This document shows, piece by piece, positions 47,741 to 57,530 of a stretch of DNA of 64,000 nt. The position numbers and the translations under genes were made by a program. A model generated the notes under the pieces. It was not told the DNA's origin. It saw only the letters and a program-made list of their open reading frames with translations, and made no database searches. Position 1 is the first letter of the stretch; the number at the start of each line of letters is the position of its first letter. Location: positions 13,017,950 through 13,081,949 of the forward strand of contig NC_037596.1 of the NCBI RefSeq assembly GCF_003073045.1, read 5' to 3'. The DNA comes from Pomacea canaliculata (Eukaryota > Mollusca > Gastropoda > Architaenioglossa > Ampullariidae).

Positions 47741-48507
47741 TGCAGCGGATTTGTGTATCTGGCAATGAGGTGTGGCGGCATCCTGAGGTGAAGAAGCCAA
47801 GACAGAGTGCACGCACACTAAAGAATAATAGCAGTGTGTTTGTGTGTGTGTGGACAGATGGAGAACACTTGGCGGATTCAATGTGCTGCATATTTGTATC
47901 TCACAAGGAAGACAAAAGACTAAACTTCGTGAGGGCTCCTTGCGTTCTGCCTCATTGGTGAGTAGTAAAGTCCAGAGTGACCTTTCCTATCAACGGTTTT
48001 CCTGTCTTGTGAAGACTTACCCTCAGGTAACAAGTGTCTCAAAACAACAAAATCATCCGTTCCTAAGAGTTTTAGACCCGATAAGTTAAGTTTCTGGCAA
48101 ATAGTGTCAGCTTTCTTGTCTTACATTTTGTAGGACGATAAATGTAAATCCTAGTAATTTATAGTTTATTTTTTGTAACCTTGGTTTAGCTTTGATATTT
48201 GTTTACATCCTCTCTCATATTTCCGGTTATTGTATTTTTACCTGAATGTTGCGGAATATCAAGATGAAATATTAAAAGGAAAAAATTAAACGGATAATTT
48301 TGATAAATCTAGGGTATCACATTTACTGTAACACCGTATGACTTTTATAGTAAAAGTATCTTTATGAGCACATTCTTGATGATGTGTTTGCTAGCAGTGG
48401 TATTCTGTTTAAACAGGATCTGTTTTTTTTTCTGTCTCAAGCCACAGCGTGCGTGCTCACCGTGCCATACAGTACATATAACCAGTAACATTTCATGACA
48501 TCACAAG

Positions 48508-51500
48508 ATGTTTCACTTTATACAACTTCAACAGTTTCGGCAGAGAAGCACCACACCTCTGGAGAACCCGTTGATCCTCAACTCGGCTGTGGAGGCTGGC
48601 AACTGGTCTTTGGTCAAAGAACTCATTTCAAATCATAATGTTTCAGCCGATGTCGTCAGTCAATCTTTTCTTTTACAGAAACTGGCAACTGCTACAGTGA
48701 CTAGTTACGAAATTATTCAAGACATACTGAAGAAACTATTTTCAAACAACAGTAGCAGCACTCAAGGACTGAAAGATATTGCACAAGATGCTATCGCTGA
48801 GGCGGCAAAATGCAGCAACTGGAACATCTTTTTGACTTTCCTTTCGGTACCCAACATTCTTCTGGAAGATGAGACAAAACTATTGTTAATAATAGAGATC
48901 GTGGAAAAAAGTCAGATACTCAGAGAAAAGCCTTGTCTACAAATAGATGTTCTGAGCGCTGTTTGGAGATATTCGCGACAAACGATTCTGGACTGTAAAG
49001 ACAAGAAAATTCTGAACATTTTTGTCGGACTGGTTGCAGAATTCAACATGTGGTCACGTGTCTGTGACCTTCTCGTTGCCAAGCCGGACCTGAACCGCCT
49101 CGACAGGGATGGTCTGTCAGTTTTGCACAGACTCGTCATGTGTCCTGACACCAGGTTCGACTCTCTTCTTCTCCTGTTACTTGAAAATGGAGCTGACATC
49201 AATAATAAGACCTTGAAAGGAGACACAATACTGCATCTGGCAGCAAAACATCAAAAGGTTTTAACAAAGAATCAGTCATCACCCACAATATACAGTGGTT
49301 GGGGTGACCATGAGTACCTTAGGTTAAAGATTATTACGGAAGATGTCAATAAACGTGCTGAACCCAAACGCCAGTTGTTAACAAGATTAATTAGGTCTTG
49401 TGACAGCCTCGACGATTGTGATCACCAAGGGAGCACGGCGGTGATGCTGGCTGCAAAAAACATTAACTGGGAATTCCTGAAACTGTTGCTGGCAAATGGT
49501 GCCAGGGCGAGTCATGTGGACCAGCATCAGAGATCCCTGCTGCATCTTCTCGTCCTCTATGGATCTTACATGGATCCTGTCACATGTCGAGATCTTGATC
49601 TTGTCCCACTGTGTGTCAACGGAGGAGCTGAACTGAACTGCGTGGACTGCGACGGAAATTCAGCGCTACACCTGGCCGTGCAGTCCAAAAACTGGATTTT
49701 GTTTAAATCGTTGATAGAACATGGGGCAGACCCTGGACTAATGGACTCTGCGGGGTTCAATGTTTTGCACAGACTGGCTTTGACAGAAAAACAATACATA
49801 AAGGACGTCCATATCGCTGCCATGACCACTCCCACCTCTCAACATGGTGAGCAGGAGTCACCCAATGACCAATCAGATTTATTAGATGTTTTTGATCTTG
49901 TCGTTAACAAAACTGTTGACTTCGAGTTGCCCTGCTCAACAGGTGATACTGCGCTCAATCTGGCGGCAAAACACGAAAACTGGATCATGGCCAGATATTT
50001 GATTGAAAGAGGAGCAAACACAAACAAGTTAGACAGCGAGGGTGTTCATTTAATTCAAAGGTTAATCAAAGGAAGAACTGAGAACAGAGACAGTCTTCTA
50101 GTTTTCAATCTTTGTCATCCTGTCACCAGCGTTCGGGCCACGGATTCAGTCCTGCAGCTTGCTGCCCAAGAAGAGAATTGGATGCTTGTAGACCATGTAC
50201 TGAAGAGCCTGGGAGGGAATGTAGACAAGATAGACAGCCAAGGACAAAGCGTCTTACAAAGAATGGCAACAAGCACAAACAAGACTTTCAAGGAAGGGTG
50301 GGACTGTCCTTATGTCAAAACTATTTTGGGAAAGTCTGAACATCTGGACAACCATCAAGTCGACTTCCTCATCCATCTGGCGGCTTCAGCTAGGAATATC
50401 CACGTCGTCCATGAACTGCTGGACAATTTTGATGAGGTCAACAGGACAGATGGTCAGGGCTTCACACTCCTGCACAAAGTGGCCCAGTGCTGCTCGTCAA
50501 GCTCAGTAATCATTATCAAACGACTTGTCTTCAAGGGAGCAAATGTACAAGTGAGATGTCCAAGCGGAGATACAGCGCTTCAGCTGGCAGCTAAGAGCGG
50601 TAACTGGTTGGCGGTCAAACCCTTGCTAGAGTCTGGAGCCAGCGTGGATTCCGTTGATAGCTCTGGAATGTTCCTACTCCATCGACTGACTGATCAGTCG
50701 CAGCTAAACAAAATGTTGGATAATGTTTCTGAGGTAGAAAAACTTGTCCACTATCTGGTTACTCTATTTGCCAAAGACATTACAGTTAATCTGAAGGATC
50801 CCAATGGCAACACACCTTTACATCTGGCTGTCACAAACAAACAGTGGGGCTTGGCAAAACAGCTTATAATTAAAGGAGGGTCGCTTAACGAACGGGATGC
50901 ACAAGGATACACTGTTTTACATAAACTTGCCCAGGTTCGGCATGAGATAATAACCTGCAAATCCTTTACAAAAACTGTCAGTCACCTGGACATTCTCGAC
51001 TTAGTCGATTGCAGTGTCCATATAGATGCACTGGGTCCTCACGGCAACACGGCATTAATGCTGTCGGCGAGAGACAACAACTGGGAAACCGTCAACCGAT
51101 TATTGAACAAAGAACCAAATGCTTTCCTTAGAGACAATCAGGGTTTGACAGTCCTCCATAGACTAGCAATAGCAACACCGACTTCACTGGGTACGACTCG
51201 GGACTTGATGAGCACAATCCTGGACAAACTGATCTCACGTGGTGTTGCAGTCAATGCACGTGACACAGAAGGCAACACGCCATGTCATTTGGCCGCGAAA
51301 CATGGGAACATGGAGATGGTGTGGCGGCTCCTGAAGTTTGTGGTCAACGTCGACGAGACTGACAGCGAGGGCTTCACCTTGTTGTCGAGAGTCGCTCAGA
51401 CCAAGTCTCCCAGATGTCAGGACATCGTCAGTCGCCTGAGGGAAAAAGGTGCTGACGTCCATAAGACAAGTCCTGACGGCAAGGTACCGTTACTTCAGTC

Positions 51501-53415
51501 AATCCTATCAAGAAACTGGTCTGTAACAGAAGTACTTTGGCCTTGTACGTTGAAAAGCACTATTGCTTGTGTATTTCAAGAAGAATACCTGTTTCTACAT
51601 CGCCTTGTAGAAGAGATTCAAGATCCATATTTTATCACTCGTGTGCTGGTGGGGAGAAAGGACACATTGATGCAGAGAAGTTTGAACGGGATGTCAGCCA
51701 TTCAGCTCGCATTCGCAAAGAAAAAATGGAAACTGGTTGTTGAGTTATTCGATGAGGGTGGATACACCGACTTTGAAGCTATTTCGGGAGACACCGTTTT
51801 CCATGGCTTAGCAGAATGTTACAAACATATGAACTCTTTACGCTTAATCCATAGTGCCATGCCAAACACTTATCTTAACATCAACTTACGTGATGATAAC
51901 GGCAACACTCCTTTAAACATCTTGTGTAGTGCCAGCAGCTGGGATCTGATCAAGTCATTTATTGAGCATGGAGCTGATGTGAACTTGCCTGACCAAGATG
52001 GGTTTACTGCTATTCATAAAATATCTACCTCTTCCCGTTTGAGCCATCTGTCAGACCTACTAAACACATGCGTGGAATACGGAGGAGATATACATGGTCA
52101 GGGACCTCAACATGAAACGGCTGTGATGCTGGCACTAGAGAAAAAGAACTGGCCTATCTTTTGGCAGCTTGTACTTTTAGGAGCTTGTTTCGACTTGTCT
52201 CAAGCTGATAAATGTTTACTTCTGAGAAAACTGTCTTATGTTCCAAAAAGTAATATTTATTTAGAAAAGTTGTCGCAAATCATACTTTGTCTCACACAAC
52301 CAGGTTTAGATTGTTCGACTGGTCACACAAGTGGACTTGAAACACGTGACTCTTCCGAAAAAAGTGTCAGTTGTTCTGTGTCCACAACAACTAAGCAGCA
52401 CTTGCAGACTGGATCCTATTCTGAACTCAGTACCTTTGAGAAATTATTTGAAAAGTGCATCAAGCGTTCTAATTGGACAGTGGCTAACCTACTGCTTCAG
52501 TATGTACCTACAATTGACATCAAAAGATTATTTTTTAGAAAACCTCTCATCCACGTGATAGTTGGTTTATATCAAGAGAAGGACTACGACACCTGGCTGA
52601 CTTTTCTGACTAAGCTACTTGATTGTGGACTTGACATCAACAGTGATGATGGGAAGGGGAGAAATGTTTTAATGATGCAGGAAGTTTTGCGCACCATTGA
52701 AAGGAAAGAAGAAAACCCAAAGGCACTATTCGGAATCTTGCTTCAAAAGGGAGTCAATCCTACGTTGGTGGACAATATGGGAAATTCACTGCTTGTGCAT
52801 ATCATGAAGACGCGCAAAAAGAATATTTTAAAAATAATAAAAAGACTTTTCGAGATGGGACTGCCGTCCTTCAGGCCACAAATTGAGGGAATGAAGCATG
52901 TGACTCATTCACTTTACCTGTCACAGATGAAGAAAGCAATCAACTGCATAAAATCATCTGGTGTCAAGATTCTCATTGAATGTGGAGCCCTATCCAACGC
53001 AGATGTGTTTTTGCTCAGCACAGAATTGGAAGCGGAAGCTAGGTACGAGTCACGTGATGCTAAAGATTCAGAAGCAGAAAGCATTCGTCAGGTTCTTCAA
53101 CAGGCAGCTAGCCAGCCCCAGTCTCTGAAATCTCTGTGTCGTCTCACTGTGTCTCGAGCTCTACCCATTGGAGTCAACAGAAGGGATTTGGTCAAGTCCC
53201 TTCCCATCCCCTCTCTCTTCACAAACTATCTGATGTTCACCGATCTGATTCCAGACCTTCATGACGACTCTCAAGACAGGATAGAGGATCCTTTGACAAG
53301 ATTTGAACCTTTTGATGCTTATTTACGTGTTTATAAGTGTATCCATAGTCTTCATAAAGAAGTAATGTCGAGGATTATCATAAAGAGGAAGGGAACGACA
53401 ATGACGAGGAAGTAA
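48508..53415 (+). CDS. Intronless giant ankyrin-repeat and SOCS-box protein (ASB-like)
   Basis: A single open frame of 1635 codons. ANK units start near residues 237, 308, 383, 479, 545, 616, 687, 767, 845, 922, 991, 1061, 1132 and 1202. Each has G-(N/D)-T-x-L-x-L-A, then a conserved N-W, a G-A-(D/x)-x-N turn and a second half with D-x-x-G-x-x-x-L-H-R-L. N-terminal NW units near 30 and 105 look like degenerate starts. Residues 1538-1578 form a SOCS box: BC-box SLKSLCRLTVSRAL and Cul5-box SLPIPSLF, then NYLMF. By family knowledge such proteins recruit Elongin B/C and Cullin-5 and present a target bound by the ankyrins for ubiquitylation, in the cytosol. ATG 48508 opens the frame without upstream in-frame extension into repeats. 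No intron, unlike all neighbours. Substrate unknown. Confidence 0.93.
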   Translation: MFHFIQLQQFRQRSTTPLENPLILNSAVEAGNWSLVKELISNHNVSADVVSQSFLLQKLATATVTSYEIIQDILKKLFSNNSSSTQGLKDIAQDAIAEAAKCSNWNIFLTFLSVPNILLEDETKLLLIIEIVEKSQILREKPCLQIDVLSAVWRYSRQTILDCKDKKILNIFVGLVAEFNMWSRVCDLLVAKPDLNRLDRDGLSVLHRLVMCPDTRFDSLLLLLLENGADINNKTLKGDTILHLAAKHQKVLTKNQSSPTIYSGWGDHEYLRLKIITEDVNKRAEPKRQLLTRLIRSCDSLDDCDHQGSTAVMLAAKNINWEFLKLLLANGARASHVDQHQRSLLHLLVLYGSYMDPVTCRDLDLVPLCVNGGAELNCVDCDGNSALHLAVQSKNWILFKSLIEHGADPGLMDSAGFNVLHRLALTEKQYIKDVHIAAMTTPTSQHGEQESPNDQSDLLDVFDLVVNKTVDFELPCSTGDTALNLAAKHENWIMARYLIERGANTNKLDSEGVHLIQRLIKGRTENRDSLLVFNLCHPVTSVRATDSVLQLAAQEENWMLVDHVLKSLGGNVDKIDSQGQSVLQRMATSTNKTFKEGWDCPYVKTILGKSEHLDNHQVDFLIHLAASARNIHVVHELLDNFDEVNRTDGQGFTLLHKVAQCCSSSSVIIIKRLVFKGANVQVRCPSGDTALQLAAKSGNWLAVKPLLESGASVDSVDSSGMFLLHRLTDQSQLNKMLDNVSEVEKLVHYLVTLFAKDITVNLKDPNGNTPLHLAVTNKQWGLAKQLIIKGGSLNERDAQGYTVLHKLAQVRHEIITCKSFTKTVSHLDILDLVDCSVHIDALGPHGNTALMLSARDNNWETVNRLLNKEPNAFLRDNQGLTVLHRLAIATPTSLGTTRDLMSTILDKLISRGVAVNARDTEGNTPCHLAAKHGNMEMVWRLLKFVVNVDETDSEGFTLLSRVAQTKSPRCQDIVSRLREKGADVHKTSPDGKVPLLQSILSRNWSVTEVLWPCTLKSTIACVFQEEYLFLHRLVEEIQDPYFITRVLVGRKDTLMQRSLNGMSAIQLAFAKKKWKLVVELFDEGGYTDFEAISGDTVFHGLAECYKHMNSLRLIHSAMPNTYLNINLRDDNGNTPLNILCSASSWDLIKSFIEHGADVNLPDQDGFTAIHKISTSSRLSHLSDLLNTCVEYGGDIHGQGPQHETAVMLALEKKNWPIFWQLVLLGACFDLSQADKCLLLRKLSYVPKSNIYLEKLSQIILCLTQPGLDCSTGHTSGLETRDSSEKSVSCSVSTTTKQHLQTGSYSELSTFEKLFEKCIKRSNWTVANLLLQYVPTIDIKRLFFRKPLIHVIVGLYQEKDYDTWLTFLTKLLDCGLDINSDDGKGRNVLMMQEVLRTIERKEENPKALFGILLQKGVNPTLVDNMGNSLLVHIMKTRKKNILKIIKRLFEMGLPSFRPQIEGMKHVTHSLYLSQMKKAINCIKSSGVKILIECGALSNADVFLLSTELEAEARYESRDAKDSEAESIRQVLQQAASQPQSLKSLCRLTVSRALPIGVNRRDLVKSLPIPSLFTNYLMFTDLIPDLHDDSQDRIEDPLTRFEPFDAYLRVYKCIHSLHKEVMSRIIIKRKGTTMTRK

Positions 53416-53484
53416 AGCAAGAAAATAATGACAGTATAGACGGCAGTAACACAAAAAACACTGGGTTTTGTCGGTGTTCTTGAT

Positions 53485-53935
53485 ATATCTTACAGCAGAC
53501 CCTAGATGTCTAGACAGTGGACATTACAACAGACTCGCTTTGACTAACGAAGATCACATAGAGAACTTAATTGTGTTTATTGTGTTCACTAATCTGCTTA
53601 AGATATTCGTATCCAAACACTCTATGTCGAACAGGCCACAATGTGTTTTATTTACCTGGTATGTAGCGAAACTGGACACTTATGAAACACCAAGTGTATC
53701 ACCAAGCTAGCATCTATGTAAAGAGGTTTTACCATCTCACACTTTGCCATGACTACTACTTGCTCTCAAGCGGAGTGAGAAAATGACAGCCACCTATCTA
53801 CAAGATGTTGACAAATTATATTTATTATCTGTTTTCAATCTTTTCCTCAAGAAAGGAGTTGACTTGAGCTGTGATGTTCGATACCATGCTCCATCTGGCG
53901 GGAAACATAAATGTTAGTCACCCAGGTAGCTTTTG
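53485..53935 (+). pseudogene. Degenerate fragment of a second ankyrin-SOCS gene copy
   Basis: 53490-53565 reads ADPRCLDSGHYNRLALTNED, matching ADPGLMDSAGFNVLHRLALT at 49727-49790 of the gene upstream. 53745-53790 matches 49820-49855 (CCATGACTACTACT, CTCTCAA). 53820-53915 reads LLSVFNLFLKKGVDLSCD and, after a shift, DTMLHLAGN, matching LLDVFDLVV...GDTALNLAAK. Several indels; no continuous frame. Confidence 0.75.
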
Positions 53936-55012
53936 TGTCACTGAGTGTGTACGAAGGACCAAACAGTTCATATTTTCTACTAATTTGACAAAAAATGTTT
54001 CCAATCACGGCATCGGCTTAAGCCAAAGAAATGTCTGTACATTTTTTTGTTTTTTTTGTTTTGTTTTTTGTGGGGTTTTTTTTGGGGGGAGGGGGTGCGT
54101 GGATGGTGGGGATTGAGACTTTTTAGTGCAACGATGTTTTTTTTCCCCACAATATAGACACTTTATGCCTGTGTCCCCTCAAAGCAAACTTAAAAATAAT
54201 GATTATATAAAAAAAGGTCTTTTAAAATTGAAATTCTATAGGTCTTGTAAGAGATAATAAAACAACCTTCAAAACATTGCTCACTTAAACACCCGTATAC
54301 ATTTATATCAACATTTTTCATTATTATCCTTTTTCTGTTTTTTTTAAATTTTTATTATCGTAAAGCAAGCACTTTTGATTATGCTCAGATGCTATCAAAG
54401 CCAGTATGGAGACATGGGTAGTGTTACAAAAAAGCGAAAGTTTATAGAAAAATAAGAAATGCAAAAACAATTAGTTAAGTATTACTCACTTTAAGACTTA
54501 TTTTTTTCACAACCTTCACAACACACACATGTATCTACTCGTTTTTATTACCAGGTAATAACTTGTAGACAGATTTTTGTAAAGACCTACATATAAGTTA
54601 CAGCTACTTCCTAGACACATTCAAAACACTAAAAACACTAGATCATCGCTCATGGCAAACATGGTAACTGTACTATATCAGCCTGCCAATCCTGTTATAA
54701 ACTTCATGTCCATTTGTCTGATTTTGTTTGTGAATATATGTCCTTTGCTATGCCTTTCTAATTTTTTTCTATTCTTTCTGGGATGCTCTTGTCCATTCCT
54801 GTCGTTTTTACAGCAGGTCGTTCAGCCGTTTACTGTTTGTTTTATCTTGCTTGCCATTTCTTTGACAGATCTGCATACTTTTGAATATGTTTTGTCTATT
54901 GCGATTAAAGGCTAATAAGAACACAGAGATATTCTTTTAGCTCTCCATCTTTGTTATCTCATTGAACTAATTAATCCAGGGTGTCCTGTTATTTGTTTTT
55001 ATATTTTCCTTC
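53936..55012. other. Spacer downstream of the ankyrin gene
   Basis: T- and G-rich low-complexity tract at 54040-54110 and AATAAA near 54256 that could serve the ankyrin gene. A hydrophobic open frame at 54652-54915 has no support as a gene. Confidence 0.35.
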
Positions 55013-55068
55013 AAATAGTCTCCCGTTCCTGTGTATTATAATTGTGTGTAGATAACTCTTCCTTCTTA

Positions 55069-55088
55069 TCATCATCATCATCATCATT

Positions 55089-55156
<68 letters not shown>
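55069..55156 (+). repeat. (ATC)n microsatellite
   Basis: About 29 trinucleotide units with one TTA interruption. The matching site in the 44.9 kb copy has only a few ATC units, so the array expanded after the duplication. Confidence 0.93.
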
Positions 55157-55159
55157 TCA

Positions 55160-57236
55160 TACCTTGACTAGTACTACCTGATCACCAGAGAAGCTTGAAT
55201 GCCAGTTGATGTGTCCAGCCGGTCCAGGTCGTCGAAGGAACCTTACCAGACTCAGCATCTCGCAATAGACATTAGAGACTGTCTTGGGAGGTTCATTCAC
55301 GTCCAGTTCTTCGTTTGTTTACCTTGGCTGTGACCTCCTTCCACGGAGCCCTGGAGGATGGTTTTGGGTCAAGTGAGGTGTTAGACAACTTGTCTGAACA
55401 AGACCAGCTTACCCAAACGCATGTCAACATTAAACAATACAAATAACTTTGAAAACTGTGTGGACAAAAGGAAGTAACATGGTCTCCACCCGCAACATCA
55501 ACTTGTAATTCAATGTACAAACCTTTTTCATATTTATATATTTTTGGAACCACCTTTGCTGTGTTTTTGAATTTCTAAGCATCAACATTATCCAAAAGTT
55601 GCATCTTGCATCATTTAAGCAGGTTGGGTTTGTCTTTTTTAACATTGTATATTGCAGTGAAGCTTAATATATGGAATTGCTGAATTTCTTGTCTAGTCGC
55701 TGCTTTTCTTTGTGTCTGTCTCTCTCTCCCCTTTTCCCTTCCTGTGCCCCATCAATTTATGTCGTTTATTTCCCCGTTTCACTCGTGTAGTTACAGAGTG
55801 CACTTGCTATAGTTTCATCTCAGAATCAACTAAAACCCTACAGATTGACTTGTTTTTCTGACCATTCAACCTCCCTAGCTTACACTACTCACAGCCAAGC
55901 TTCAAGAAAACAAGCGCTTCTTTACATGGAGATGAAATGAGAGGTTTATACAGAGCAGGGGCCTGATAACGAAAGGAAGCAAATTTGTCACGAACACAGG
56001 AAACAGCGAAAGTCCCGAGCACATCTCATCTTTCCGGGTCTGACAGCTTAGCTACTATCTAATCTTTGATAAAGACAGACATTGTGACTGAGTGTTCAAA
56101 CACGCGACTCGCTCGCGTGCACTTGGCGCACCTCTCTTCTTACTCTACATTTTATTTTCTAGTTCAGTTCAGTTGTTTTTAACATAATGGTCAGGGTAAG
56201 TGGACTTGACTGTAGAGTTCCCTCCCATATCTCCCCGTCTGATAATATGGGGTGGGAGGATACTTATAAGTAGCCCACCTCCTAGAATATGTTCAGTCAA
56301 GGCGGGATACTTTAAAGTGACCCACACTCTATAATCATGTGTGGATGTATTAACACTTTGTTCTACTTTACATTTATATTTTACAGGTTATTTACAGTTT
56401 TATGCCTATGTATAATGTTTTAAGTCAACTGCTCTGATATCCTGTCAAAAACATCTGAATCCTTACCTTTTTTATGATAGTTTCTTCTGTTTTTGTTCAT
56501 CTGTTTTCAACGATTCGTTTCCCGTTGTGAAGATACTTGAAGAAACTTTCCTATTTACACGCAATACGGATATTTACTGGTGTCCCAGTAGTAAACGCCA
56601 TTTACGTGACACGGACGTTGACGAGAAGAATCCATTGAATTCCGCAAACACGTAAGAAGTCATTCAAGTGGATACGACGGCGAACAAAGACGTGACGACG
56701 TATTCACGACGTACGGGCATCTAATCCCATAATATTAACAGTTCCCAATAAATACATACGTAAAATAAGTATCATGTTTATTATCAATCATCTTAGGGAA
56801 ACATTTCACAATCACAGGCGCTAAACACAGTCGCCAAAGGTATTTTTGAATGTCAGTAACATGGCGTTCATAAAAATTATCTTGGCTCTGTTATCTCGTC
56901 AACATGTTCGTCATCATTGTTGTAATCATTTTCATCATCGTCGTCGTATACGTCGTCGTCGTATCTTTTCATTAAGAGCGTAGATGTAAAATTAAGAAGG
57001 TTAAGATATTAAACAATATTTGTATGCGCCATCTTAATTAAATAATGACAGTTAGAACATGTGAGTTTTCACTCTTACTATTTCTGATCATCTAGTACGA
57101 GCATTATTTTGAGTTGCCTATGTGGATAAATAAAGTTGTATTTTTTTACGCACATTTCGTAGTAAACATTCGTATTTATTTTTTACTAAAAGTAAGCATT
57201 GATCTTAACTGAATTGTAAATAGCAAGTGGGTTTAC
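55160..57236. other. Region downstream of locus E
   Basis: Holds the sequence duplicated at 44.8-45.8 kb, a mid-repetitive element at 55150-55420, a CpG-rich stretch at 56560-56730, and GTC/CGT repeats at 56938-56965. I found no transmembrane or tail exon for locus E here. Confidence 0.4.
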
Positions 57237-57530
57237 CTGGATCATAAGTGATGATCAGTGTCGTTCTTGCAGAGCCAAATTCATTTCGAAGAATCAGCGA
57301 CCAATTCCCTTGACTAATGTTGCTTTCTTTGTGAAGATGGACGGTCAGAAGGAGATCAGGTGGCTGACCACTTAGGATGCAGCCAACCACCCTCGTGACA
57401 TTGTTGTCTATACCCATTGGTGTTAAGAGGCAGGCAACGAGTGTTGTGTGAGTCTTGACACGAAAGGTAATGACTTGAAATGTTTGTAGATTGACGATTT
57501 TCATGGAGTTGTCGACAAACTGAGGAGGAC
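57237..57530 (-). CDS. Locus E exon 4: third Ig-like unit
   Basis: 98 codons, phase 1-1: PPQFVDNS, CLLTPMG, VVGCILSGQPPDLLL, GNWSLILRNEFGSARTTL, then ITYDP before the donor. Confidence 0.82.

Noticed and set aside
54652..54915. Hydrophobic open frame that might be a small membrane protein
   Set aside because: T-rich sequence makes Leu/Phe-rich frames by chance; no start context, no similarity, no paralogue in the window.
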